Below are positions 7,760 to 16,097 of a stretch of 64,000 bases of DNA, piece by piece. The stretch lies in the NCBI GenBank assembly GCA_019685575.1, contig JABFQO010000009.1:1-64000 (forward strand). Direction: 5' to 3'. The notes under the pieces are model-generated. The model was not told the DNA's origin and did not search any database. It was given only the letters and a program-made list of their open reading frames with translations. The position numbers and the translations under genes were made by a program. Each line of letters opens with the position of its first letter. Positions within the stretch are counted from its first letter, which is position 1. The stretch is from Candidatus Bathyarchaeota archaeon A05DMB-4 (GTDB lineage: Archaea > Thermoproteota > Bathyarchaeia > Bathyarchaeales > SOJC01).

Positions 7760-9241
7760 CTACGTGGTTAAGGCTTCCCATTTCCTCTGCCAGTTAATGC
7801 ATACTACAGTGGCGTCTTTGATGTTGATTATGCCGTCCATGTTGAAATCCACGTGCGCATTGTAACGTGAATCTCCTCTTCGAGAAAGCCAAGAGTTTTC
7901 GACCAGCCCAATATCCTTCATGTCTACAACGCCGTCATGGTTAAAATCGCCCGCGATATAAGGGCTCATCAACGGATAGTTCTCAACATTGTGCCAAGGA
8001 ACAAACGTGTCGCCGATTCCGTCGTCGTTGTCGTCGGTTCCGTTATAATCGCTCCAGTAGTTCCCTTCAAAAAAGCCGTTGTCCCAGCCATTTATCGAGT
8101 CTTTGTTTTCTAACTGCAAACTATTGTTGACTATGTTGTTGTGATAGAGAGTGTTGTTGTTTGAATTCTGAAGGCTTATTCCGATGCCGTTATATTCTAT
8201 CAAGTTTTTTGCTATAAGATCCCAGCGCGAGTCGTGCATAGTAATGCCCAACGCAGAGTTTGCAATGCTATTGTCGACTATAGTGTTATTGTTTGAGTTT
8301 GTGTAGAACGCGATGTTGCGCAAGTTGTAGGCAATGAGGTTCTTGTTTATTTTGTTGTTTTTTGAGTTTCGAAGCTCTATGCCGCTTGCTGAATTGTTTG
8401 TTATTATGTTCTGCGTAACCGTGTTGTTTCCTGAGCTGCCTATTATTATGCCGAACCCGTTGTTTTTTATGACGTTGCCACGAACATTGTGCCTCGTCCC
8501 GTACAGCATAACGCCGGCAATTTGGTTATTGATGATTATGTTGTTCTGAATTGTCAAGTTTAGACTGAAGAGTTGTTTGCAAACTATCGCGTAAAACCCG
8601 TCCTTTATGGTGAAGTCTTTTATGCATATGTTATTTGCCTGTAAGGTGATCGTGTTGTACGATGAGTTGTAGCTGATAATTGTTCCCGTTCTGTTTTCGC
8701 CTTCGAGTACTAGCGGTTTATTTATGGTGATGCTTTCGGTATAGTTTCCAACAGAAACGCGAATTATGGCGTTTACGGGAGCGTTGTTTATGACTTCTTG
8801 AAGAGAATTATAACGAACGTAAACCGGGTAGTCGGCGTCTATCCACGCTTCCAAGCCATTAAGCAAATTGTAAACGTTGGTGAAATTGTTGTCGACTAAT
8901 ATTTGGCATGCGGTTGTGCTGAGGTCGCCTAAAAGACAGTAAACAAGGGTTTTTCTGTTTTTGTCGAGTTCTCCAAGCCTGCTTTCAAGTTGACTTAGCG
9001 GCATCAAACGGGCATTTCTGATATGCCCCGTCTCGTATTCTGTTTGCGTTCTAACATCGAGAACTACAAGCGAAGGATCAGTCTCGATCATGGTTTTAGC
9101 CTGCTCTACAGAGACGTTAATGTAACTATTCGCCAAAACTCTTTTACTCGGTAAAGAAACAGTCAACATCACAAGAACCAAAATTAGGGGGAACCACCGC
9201 TTTCGACTAGTCATCATCATCAAATAATAAAGAAACATCAT
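7760..9241 (-). CDS. Secreted rhodanese-NosD beta-helix-dockerin fusion
   Basis: Signal peptide RWFPLILVLVMLTVSLPS, then a rhodanese domain (residues about 36-128: VEQAKTMIETDPSLVVLDVRT..ETGHIRNA) with active-site loop YCLLGDLS. Next comes a NosD-like right-handed beta-helix (about 140-425) built of Asn-rich repeats (NNTITLQ..NNTVTQNII..NNKINKNLI..NNTLYHNNIVNN), then a two-repeat dockerin-like module (GDFNHDGVVDMKDI, VDFNMDGIINIKDA) with EF-hand-like calcium loops. Rhodaneses transfer sulfane sulfur; NosD-type helices bind polysaccharide or help copper sites. The combination is odd. Several ATGs lie close together (9241, 9214); the inner one fits the signal peptide better. Confidence 0.88.
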   Translation of the reverse strand: MMFLYYLMMMTSRKRWFPLILVLVMLTVSLPSKRVLANSYINVSVEQAKTMIETDPSLVVLDVRTQTEYETGHIRNARLMPLSQLESRLGELDKNRKTLVYCLLGDLSTTACQILVDNNFTNVYNLLNGLEAWIDADYPVYVRYNSLQEVINNAPVNAIIRVSVGNYTESITINKPLVLEGENRTGTIISYNSSYNTITLQANNICIKDFTIKDGFYAIVCKQLFSLNLTIQNNIIINNQIAGVMLYGTRHNVRGNVIKNNGFGIIIGSSGNNTVTQNIITNNSASGIELRNSKNNKINKNLIAYNLRNIAFYTNSNNNTIVDNSIANSALGITMHDSRWDLIAKNLIEYNGIGISLQNSNNNTLYHNNIVNNSLQLENKDSINGWDNGFFEGNYWSDYNGTDDNDDGIGDTFVPWHNVENYPLMSPYIAGDFNHDGVVDMKDIGLVENSWLSRRGDSRYNAHVDFNMDGIINIKDATVVCINWQRKWEALTT

Positions 9242-9324
9242 CCTCTGCTTATAGTTTTATGAAACACAGCACCATAAGTCACGAAACCCTTTAAAACTCG
9301 ACAGAAACAGTGTAATACCCGAAC

Positions 9325-9402
9325 GCCTCGGTGGCCTAGCCCGGTTAGGGCATCACCTTGGTAAGGTGGTGGTCGCGGGTTCGAATCCCGCCCGAGGCTC
9401 CA
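9325..9402 (+). tRNA. tRNA-Thr(GGT), CCA encoded
   Basis: Acceptor GCCTCGG/CCGAGGC, discriminator T, CCA at 9400-9402, anticodon loop TTGGTAA with anticodon GGT, no intron. T-arm and 3' flank are identical to the tRNA-Thr(TGT) at 3818-3913. Confidence 0.95.
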
Positions 9403-9420
9403 CTCTTCACATCATAAACA
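9371..9420 (+). repeat. 50-bp inverted repeat, right copy
   Basis: Plus-strand copy matching 3849-3800 on the minus strand. Together the two copies bracket 5.5 kb in inverted orientation, which would permit inversion of the segment by recombination. Confidence 0.9.
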
Positions 9421-9534
9421 AATTGGAATAACGTGGAGTTCGCTTATTTTTATATACAACTTCTGAAGACCTAATTTAACTCTGCAAAAAGTGAACTCAT
9501 AAGAGAAAAGGAGAAAAATAAAGGGGAATAAAAC

Positions 9535-11034
9535 ATGATTGCACGAAAGTTCTTGTTAGGACTATTGATGTTTTCCTTTCTTGTCGCAGCAATCTCGACA
9601 ACAACCCAATTTGTAACTGCACAAAAAACTTCCAGCCTACAAATTTCCAAAACAGAAAAACTTATCAACAGTGATAAGCAGGCAGAACCGCGAACCGTGT
9701 TCACCTTCACTGGTTCGGTCAGCCGAGGCTATGATAGCGCTAAGCACTCGTTCACGGTTCCTTCAGGCACGGGAAAGATTGAGGCAAAACTCACGATGCC
9801 CAGTGGCGCAGATTTTGACCTCTCGATGTGGGACAACCTAAACCGCAGAACAGGCGGATGGACCCGTAGCGACCGCACGGTTCGGACGAATATTCCTAAC
9901 TCTGTTTACAGCGGCGTTAACAAGAAACCCGAATGGGTAAACGTCACAAACCCCGTTACCACAGGCACGTGGAAGGTCGGTTGCTACGCTTATAGTGGCT
10001 CTGGAACATACACGATCACTGTAACAGTTACACCTAGCGCCCCTGACACAACTCCACCTACAATAACAATTACGTCTCCTGCTGATGGCGCTACGTTAAC
10101 GAGTTCCAGCGTCACGGTTATTTGGACTGGTTCGGATTCGGGAAGCGGCATTAGTTACTATGAAACCAGGATGGACGGTGGTTCGTGGATAAACAAGGGC
10201 ACCTCTACTAGTCACACTTTCACGAGCGTATCTAACGGCCAGCACACGGTCGACGTACGCGCATGGGATGCAGCTGGAAACAGCGCTATAGACTCTGTAA
10301 CTTTCTATGTTAACGTCGTCGCGGGAGTTACCAAGTATGCTGTTATCGTGGGTATCAGTGACTACAAAGCCATAAGCGACCTTTCATACTGTGACGAGGA
10401 CGCAACCGATTGGTATTACCACTTGGTGAACACTATGGGCTTCACGAATGTTTATGTTTACGGCGACGGCCACACCGCAAACTTTCCAAGGTATGACGGA
10501 ATAGCCAACGAGTACAACGTTAAACAGGCTCTTACCAGCATGGTGCAAGGCGCTGACAGTGACGACATCATATGCTTTATTTCCTCGGGCCACGGCTCAG
10601 GCAACGGTTTAGGCTCGTCTTTTCTGTGCATGTGGGATTATGGAAGTGGCGAGAATGGTCAGGATGGCGCTCTGTACGACACAGAATTGGCTGCGATCTT
10701 GGATGATGCAGTCGCCAACAAAATCTTTGTATTCCTTGACCACTGCTACAGCGGCGGTTTCGGACCTGAATTGATGGCTATGCCTAACAAACTGCACGTT
10801 TACTTGACCACTACTTGCACAGCGAACGGTTATGGTTATGATGACTCTACGCACAAGAATGGCGCATGGACATACTACTTCTTAGAGTATACATGGATCA
10901 TTCATTACGGTGCTAACCCGAACACTTCTATGGAAACCATCTTTACCTACGCCAAAGCTAACTATCCTTACGGTGGTGGTGACACTCCTCAACAGTACGA
11001 CGGTGACACGGCAAACGCGTTCTATCTGACCTAA
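9535..11034 (+). CDS. Secreted caspase-like cysteine protease with PPC and Ig-like domains
   Basis: Signal peptide (FLLGLLMFSFLVAAISTTTQ), a prepeptidase C-terminal-like beta domain (about 55-175), an Ig-like domain (about 180-265: PTITITSPADGATLTSSSVTVIWTG..GNSAIDSVTFYV) and a C-terminal caspase-fold peptidase (about 270-499). The His is in ICFISSGHGSGNG and the Cys in IFVFLDHCYSGGFG, the catalytic dyad of C13/C14 peptidases; AVIVGISDY starts the domain. Substrate specificity is unclear. ATG 9535 follows AAGGGGA. It stands alone between tRNA-Thr and the uS15 operon. Confidence 0.88.
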   Translation: MIARKFLLGLLMFSFLVAAISTTTQFVTAQKTSSLQISKTEKLINSDKQAEPRTVFTFTGSVSRGYDSAKHSFTVPSGTGKIEAKLTMPSGADFDLSMWDNLNRRTGGWTRSDRTVRTNIPNSVYSGVNKKPEWVNVTNPVTTGTWKVGCYAYSGSGTYTITVTVTPSAPDTTPPTITITSPADGATLTSSSVTVIWTGSDSGSGISYYETRMDGGSWINKGTSTSHTFTSVSNGQHTVDVRAWDAAGNSAIDSVTFYVNVVAGVTKYAVIVGISDYKAISDLSYCDEDATDWYYHLVNTMGFTNVYVYGDGHTANFPRYDGIANEYNVKQALTSMVQGADSDDIICFISSGHGSGNGLGSSFLCMWDYGSGENGQDGALYDTELAAILDDAVANKIFVFLDHCYSGGFGPELMAMPNKLHVYLTTTCTANGYGYDDSTHKNGAWTYYFLEYTWIIHYGANPNTSMETIFTYAKANYPYGGGDTPQQYDGDTANAFYLT

Positions 11035-11038
11035 CAAC

Positions 11039-11073
11039 GCTCCTCGAGAAAGGAGCCACATTTCCCTTTTTTT
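11039..11073 (+). terminator. Hairpin plus T-tract terminator
   Basis: GCTCCT-cgagaa-AGGAGC forms a 6-bp stem (11039-11056) followed by TTTCCCTTTTTTT. It sits four bases after the protease stop codon. Confidence 0.55.
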
Positions 11074-11168
11074 AACTCAATTATAGATAATTGATCAACT
11101 GTTACCTTGCGAAATTAATAAGGGAAAATCGTTTCTTCGCTGATTTTCGTACTGCAGAGGAGTTTAAC

Positions 11169-11184
11169 GAAGGTTTTAAATATT
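11169..11184 (+). promoter_or_regulatory. BRE/TATA promoter for the uS15 operon
   Basis: CGAAGGTTTTAAATATT is a good BRE plus TATA. Transcription would start about 25 bases on, near 11205, giving a short leader before the TTG at 11227. Confidence 0.65.
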
Positions 11185-11226
11185 ACAATACATTCGCTTA
11201 TCTGAAACACTCGGGGAGAATTACTG

Positions 11227-11661
11227 TTGCCAAAGACTGAAAAAGGCAGTTCACATCAGACTCGTCCAGTAAGCAAGCGTCCTCCGTCTTGGTCAAGGTA
11301 CACGCCGGAAGAAGTGGAGGCTTTGGTTATTAAGTTGGCCAAGGAAGGTAACAGTCCAAGCAAAATAGGCATAATACTTCGCGACAAGCATGGAATCGCG
11401 CTCACCAAGCCTATACTGAACAAGTCGATAACAAAGATAATGAAGGATGCAGGTGTTGCGCCCGCTATGCCAGAAGACCTTGACGTGCTTCTGAAGAAAG
11501 CATCACGCCTTGCTGTGCATTTGGAAAAGAACAAGATGGATCAACATAACAAGCGCAATCTTCAAGTAATCGAGGCTAAAATCCACGCTCTAGCAAGGTA
11601 CTATAAACGCAAAAACATTCTGCCCCAGGACTGGAAATACGAGCCCAAAATTGCTTCCTAA
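11227..11661 (+). CDS. rps15: 30S ribosomal protein S15 (uS15)
   Basis: Binds the 16S rRNA central domain. It is 144 residues with the archaeal/eukaryotic N-terminal extension (RPPSWSRYTPEEVEALVIKLAKEG) and the conserved S15 core (LKKASRLAVHLEKNKMDQHNKRNL...IHALARYYKRKN.LP..WKY). TTG start at 11227. First gene of a run with recJ-like, pcc1, serS and eS1, an archaeal information-processing cluster. Confidence 0.97.
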   Translation: MPKTEKGSSHQTRPVSKRPPSWSRYTPEEVEALVIKLAKEGNSPSKIGIILRDKHGIALTKPILNKSITKIMKDAGVAPAMPEDLDVLLKKASRLAVHLEKNKMDQHNKRNLQVIEAKIHALARYYKRKNILPQDWKYEPKIAS

Positions 11662-11678
11662 CCTAAATCTTAGGGGTA

Positions 11679-13136
11679 ATGATGGCGATAAACGAGGAAC
11701 AAGTTAAAACCTTCATATCTTCTGCAAACCAAGCGGCAAAACTGATACGTGAACATGCAGAAAAAGGCAGTTTCATTCACGTGGTCTCTCATTTAGATGC
11801 AGACGGCATCGCAGCCGCGGGCATTATTGGAAAAGCGCTGCTTAGGTTGGATGCAAAATTTCGCATAAGAATTCAGCATTGGGTGGACGAAAAAATTCTT
11901 GGCGATATAACAGCGGACAAGCCAGATCTAACAATCTTTACTGACATGGGGAGCGGTTACCTCGACCTGCTCTGCAGTGTCCTAAAAGAACCCAGCATGA
12001 TAATTTTAGATCATCATCAACCCGTCGGCGAAAATGCTTGTTCTCTCTGTCAAGTTAATCCCCATTATGAAGGTATAGACGCGTCACGCGACATCAGCGG
12101 TTCTGGTGTTGCCTACTTTGTGGCTAAGGCTTTGGATCCGAGTAATGTTGAACTCGCGTCTATAGCGGTTGTTGGTGCCCTTGGAGATTTACAGGACAAA
12201 TATGAGCAGAAGTCTCTAGGCGGTCTTAACAGAATAATTGTCGACGACGCCGTAAAAGCGGGCTACCTTATAGAAGAGAAAGACCTCATCTTTTTCGGGA
12301 GAGAAACCCGACCCATTCACAAGGCTATCGCGTGCACTACGAGCCCGTTTATTCCGGGCATTAGCGGTGAAGAAGATAAAACTTTGGCTTTCCTTGCAAG
12401 TTTGGGAATTAAACCAAAACATGGCGACAAGTGGCGAGCGCTAAGAGATTTGGAGGAAGAGGAAAAAACAACGCTTTGCTCGGCTCTCGTGGATTATTTG
12501 ATGGCGAAGGGCTACTCGACCAGCGCTTTAAGCCTTGTTGGGAACGTTTATACGTTGACGCGAGAGGAACCATGGACTCCGTTAAGGGACGGGCGAGAGT
12601 TTTCTGTTTTATTAAACGCGACTGGGCGCTTGGGCAAACCTAGTTTAGGCGTAGCGTTATGCATGGGTGACCGGGCTGAGGCCTTGGAGCACGCAAAACA
12701 GACTTTGGATGAGTATCGGAGAACCATTACAAAATATCTTAGTTGGGTTATGGAGAAACCAGAACGCATGGAAGAATTGGACGCTATTTACGTGATTCGT
12801 GGAGACGGCTTCATCAACGAAAAAGTTGTCAGCACGATTTCGTCCATCCTTTCAACCAGCTTGCCAAAACCCGAAAAGCCGCTTCTTATATATGCGAGAG
12901 TGCTAGGTGAAGAATTCGTGAAATTTTCAGCGAGAACCATAGACATGATGACTAATCAAGGACTCGATCTTGGCGAAATTCTTAGAGTTGCTGCTGAAAA
13001 ATATGCAGGTCGCGGAGGCGGACACAACATTGCTGCGGGTGCACAAGTGCCGATCGAGAACATAGACGGCTTCATAAAATCTGTGAACGAACTGGTGAAG
13101 CAACAGATTGGAAGCAAAAATACAATTATCCTATAA
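11679..13136 (+). CDS. RecJ-like DHH-family single-strand nuclease
   Basis: 485 residues. N-terminal DHH phosphoesterase domain: VVSHLDADGIAAAG, FTDMGSG and IILDHHQPVG supply Asp/His metal ligands. C-terminal DHHA1 domain with GRGGGHNIAAGA near residue 450. Archaeal members (GAN/RecJ-like) associate with the replisome or degrade ssDNA/RNA. It begins 17 bases after uS15 and overlaps pcc1 by 29 bases. ATG ATG at 11679; either could serve. Confidence 0.93.
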   Translation: MMAINEEQVKTFISSANQAAKLIREHAEKGSFIHVVSHLDADGIAAAGIIGKALLRLDAKFRIRIQHWVDEKILGDITADKPDLTIFTDMGSGYLDLLCSVLKEPSMIILDHHQPVGENACSLCQVNPHYEGIDASRDISGSGVAYFVAKALDPSNVELASIAVVGALGDLQDKYEQKSLGGLNRIIVDDAVKAGYLIEEKDLIFFGRETRPIHKAIACTTSPFIPGISGEEDKTLAFLASLGIKPKHGDKWRALRDLEEEEKTTLCSALVDYLMAKGYSTSALSLVGNVYTLTREEPWTPLRDGREFSVLLNATGRLGKPSLGVALCMGDRAEALEHAKQTLDEYRRTITKYLSWVMEKPERMEELDAIYVIRGDGFINEKVVSTISSILSTSLPKPEKPLLIYARVLGEEFVKFSARTIDMMTNQGLDLGEILRVAAEKYAGRGGGHNIAAGAQVPIENIDGFIKSVNELVKQQIGSKNTIIL

Positions 13137-13362
13137 GGATAGTAAAGAAGCCGAGGCGGTGGCGAAGGCAATCGCCCCAGACAACGTGAAGGTGCCACGT
13201 GGTTTGAAAGTGGAAACTAGACGAAGAGAAAATGCGGTTCTAACACGGGTAATCTGTGAGACAAGCCTTCAAACCTTTATTGCCACCATTGATGACCTTT
13301 TGGAAAGTATTTCAGTAGCGGAAAACACGTTCAAGGTTGCCAAAAAATACGGCAAGTCGTAA
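13108..13362 (+). CDS. pcc1: KEOPS complex subunit Pcc1
   Basis: 84 residues, the dimerising subunit of the KEOPS complex that makes t6A37 on ANN-decoding tRNAs. Motifs: EAKIQLSYKDSKEAEAVAKAIAPDNVKVP and the basic segment VETRRRENAVLTRV..ETSLQTFIATIDDLLESISVAE. The TTG start at 13108 lies inside the 3' end of the nuclease gene, so translation is coupled. Neighbourhood with RecJ-like, serS and eS1 is typical for archaea. Confidence 0.92.
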   Translation: MEAKIQLSYKDSKEAEAVAKAIAPDNVKVPRGLKVETRRRENAVLTRVICETSLQTFIATIDDLLESISVAENTFKVAKKYGKS

Positions 13363-13434
13363 AATTAAAATGCAAAGTTTTTTGTTTGAAGTTGTGCTTA
13401 TGAATACAAGTTCTCTAACGGAGACGCGATACGC

Positions 13435-14721
13435 ATGTTGGATATCAAACTAATCCGTGAAAACCCCGACTTGGTGAGACAAAACATCGGCAAAAGAGGC
13501 GATGCTGCCAAACTAAAAATGCTGGACGAACTGATTCATTTGGACAAAGAATGGCGACAGCTTTTGACGCAAGCAAATGAGTTGAGGCATAAGCGCCGAG
13601 AAATTACCGTTGAAATTGCAGAGTTAAAGAAAATGGGCAAGGATGTCGCAAGTAAGATTAAAGATGCGAAAAAGGTTGACAATGAAATCCTAACCGTAGA
13701 AAAACGTGTTAATGAATACCGACAAAAAGCAGACACCATACTCGTGCGGCTCCCCAACCTCTTGCATGAATCTGTCCCCTTCGGGAAAGATGATAACGAC
13801 AATGTTGAAATACGAAGATGGGGAAAACCCCCAAAATTTGATTTTGAACCGAAAAGCCATCTCGAGATTCTTGAAAATCTAGGAATGATCGACGCTGAAA
13901 GCGCCGGAAAAGTCGCGGGTAGCATGTTTTTCTATCTGAAAGGACCAATTGTTTTGTTGGATTTTGCGTTGCAGAGGTTTGCCATCAACCATTTAATGCG
14001 CAGGGGTTTTCAGGTTGTGTGGCCGCCTCTTATGGTTAATCGGAAAGTTTACGAGGGAATGATCGGCGACCCTTCTGACTTTGCCGAGGCGAGCTATAAA
14101 GTGGAGGATGAAGAACTCTACTTAATTCCTACGGCTGAGTATCCGCTGGGCGGGATGTTTATCGATACGACTTTTGCTAAGGACGATTTGCCCGTGAAAT
14201 TGTGCGGAGTTAGCGTTTGTTTTAGGCGCGAGGTAGGTTCTCATGGCAAATTCTCTAAAGGTTTGTTTAGAATGCACCAGTTTAACAAGGTAGAATTGTT
14301 AGTGTTTTGCTTACCTGAAGATTCTTGGAATTTCCATGAGGAACTGCAAGCGATTTCCGAGTCGCTTTATCAGCAGTTAGGCTTGCACTACAGAGTTGTA
14401 AACGTTTGTACAGGAGACATTGGAGCCAAAGCCGCCAAAAAATATGATACGGAAGCTTGGATGGCAGATGGAAAATTTCGAGAAGTCGGCTCAAACTCCA
14501 ACTGCACAGACTACCAAGCAAGAAGTCTAAACATAAAATACCGAGAAAAAGAAGGGCAACCCCCAAAAGGCTTTGTTCATATCTTGAATAACACTGCCTT
14601 GGCGACGAGCAGAACCATGATAGCTATCCTTGAACAGTACCAACAAAAAGACGGTAGCGTAATAATCCCTAAAGTGCTAAGGCCATACATGGGCGGCATG
14701 GAAAGACTAGAAAAACAGTAA
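13435..14721 (+). CDS. serS: Seryl-tRNA synthetase
   Basis: Class II synthetase, 428 residues, of the common bacterial/archaeal type rather than the rare methanogen type. The N-terminal coiled-coil tRNA-binding arm (about 30-105) is followed by the catalytic core: GSMFFYLKGPIVLLDFALQRF, motif 2 FRREVGSHGKFSKGLFRMHQF, and motif 3 LNNTALATSRTMIAILE. ATG 13435. Third translation-related gene in the run. Confidence 0.97.
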   Translation: MLDIKLIRENPDLVRQNIGKRGDAAKLKMLDELIHLDKEWRQLLTQANELRHKRREITVEIAELKKMGKDVASKIKDAKKVDNEILTVEKRVNEYRQKADTILVRLPNLLHESVPFGKDDNDNVEIRRWGKPPKFDFEPKSHLEILENLGMIDAESAGKVAGSMFFYLKGPIVLLDFALQRFAINHLMRRGFQVVWPPLMVNRKVYEGMIGDPSDFAEASYKVEDEELYLIPTAEYPLGGMFIDTTFAKDDLPVKLCGVSVCFRREVGSHGKFSKGLFRMHQFNKVELLVFCLPEDSWNFHEELQAISESLYQQLGLHYRVVNVCTGDIGAKAAKKYDTEAWMADGKFREVGSNSNCTDYQARSLNIKYREKEGQPPKGFVHILNNTALATSRTMIAILEQYQQKDGSVIIPKVLRPYMGGMERLEKQ

Positions 14722-14761
14722 ACGTTTTAATATTGGACTTGAGATTTGTGACTATCGCACG

Positions 14762-15370
14762 GTGAACAAATTGTCGTCAAAGGGCGCAAAAAGTATTCGA
14801 GACAAATGGCGAACCAAAGCATGGTATACAGTCGTTTCGCCAAACTATTTCGGAAGTGTAGAACTTTGCACGATACCCGCAGATGACCCAGCAAAAGTCG
14901 TTGGGCGCACGATTGACTCTACTCTTTATGAAATAACGAATGATTTTGCTCATCAATATTTGAAGTTGTATTTCCAAGTCGTCGATGTGGACGGTAAAAC
15001 TGCCAAAACAGTCTTCAAAGGGCACGAATACAGTAGAGACTACTTGCGTAGCCTTGTGCGACGAAGAACAACACGAGTAGATTCTTTACTGAATATTACA
15101 ACGAAGGACGGCTACAAACTTCGTCTAGCAGTATCAGCCTTCTCACTTTCTAGAATCAAAACATCCCAAGAAAACGGCATCCGTAAAATCATGCAAAGAA
15201 TAGTTGAAGAAAAAGCCGCGGCTTTAACTTTCGACCAGTTTGTGCAAGAGGTTGTGCTCGGAAAAATCGCATCCGACATTTACAATGAAGCAAAAAAAGT
15301 TGCGCCGATACGGCACGTGGGCATTAGAAAATCAAAACTAATTCAACAGCCCGCCACAACCGCTGCGTAA
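14762..15370 (+). CDS. rps3ae: 30S ribosomal protein eS1 (S3Ae)
   Basis: 202 residues with the S3Ae core: DKWRTKAWYTVVSPNYFGSVELCTIPADDPAKVVGRTI, the KLYFQVVDVDG..A.T.FKGHEYSRDYLRSLVRRRTTRVD segment and C-terminal PIRHVGIRKSK. Archaeal/eukaryotic small-subunit protein at the platform. GTG start at 14762, 40 bases after serS. Confidence 0.97.
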   Translation: MNKLSSKGAKSIRDKWRTKAWYTVVSPNYFGSVELCTIPADDPAKVVGRTIDSTLYEITNDFAHQYLKLYFQVVDVDGKTAKTVFKGHEYSRDYLRSLVRRRTTRVDSLLNITTKDGYKLRLAVSAFSLSRIKTSQENGIRKIMQRIVEEKAAALTFDQFVQEVVLGKIASDIYNEAKKVAPIRHVGIRKSKLIQQPATTAA

Positions 15371-15395
15371 CATTCTTCGTTTTTGCAGGGTTGCC

Positions 15396-16025
15396 ATGCG
15401 AGAAAAACAAATGTTAAGTTTGAGAGACAAAGTAGCACGAGAAGCCGCTTTACTCCTTTATCAGGGACAAGAGAAAGAGTACAAACAAGCAAAGATAGAA
15501 GCAGCGAAGATGCTTGGAGCGCGTATGCTTCCCAGCAACTCAGAAGTCGCAGTCATGCTGGATAAAATTGCCGATGAACGAGAAGGTGAAGAGAGAAAAA
15601 AACGGCTAGTGACGATGCGGGAAGAAGCGCTTCAAATAATGAAGTTTTTACAAGACATGCATCCAGTACTTATTGGCAGTGTTTGGAGAGGCACTGCACA
15701 CAAAAACAGCGACACAGACGTGGTCGTATTTCACGAGAATCCTAATGTTGTGTTGCGTATGTTGAATCAAAACAACTTTAATATCATAAAAACAGAATGG
15801 CAAACAGTAACGAAGCACGGGGAAAAGATTCAAACATTCCACATACATTTAACACTTCCATCAAACAACAAAGCAGAAATAATCGTTCGCGACCCCGAAA
15901 GAATCGGAAGGAAAGAAAAATGCGAAATCTACGGCGACGTACAATCAGGACTGAACGTGCAACAACTCCAACGCACCCTAAAAACCATGCCAACAAAAAA
16001 ATTTACTCCGCATGAAACACTCTAA
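15396..16025 (+). CDS. Nucleotidyltransferase-fold protein
   Basis: Helical N-terminal half (EAALLLYQGQEKEYKQAKIEAAKML), then a pol-beta-type nucleotidyltransferase domain with GSVWRGTAHKNSDTDVVVF (Gly-Ser and D-x-D at about residues 87-106). The C-terminus includes a KTEWQTVTKHGEKIQTFHIHL strand and an acidic-basic end. Archaeal proteins of this kind follow eS1 in some genomes. Substrate unknown; a tRNA- or protein-modifying role is possible. ATG 15396, 25 bases after eS1. Confidence 0.75.
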   Translation: MREKQMLSLRDKVAREAALLLYQGQEKEYKQAKIEAAKMLGARMLPSNSEVAVMLDKIADEREGEERKKRLVTMREEALQIMKFLQDMHPVLIGSVWRGTAHKNSDTDVVVFHENPNVVLRMLNQNNFNIIKTEWQTVTKHGEKIQTFHIHLTLPSNNKAEIIVRDPERIGRKEKCEIYGDVQSGLNVQQLQRTLKTMPTKKFTPHETL

Positions 16026-16097
16026 CCAAAGTCTTTTCCACGTAGGCTTCCAATACTCTATACCTTGAAACGTTCAAGGCCATCGGAGTCTTGACAA

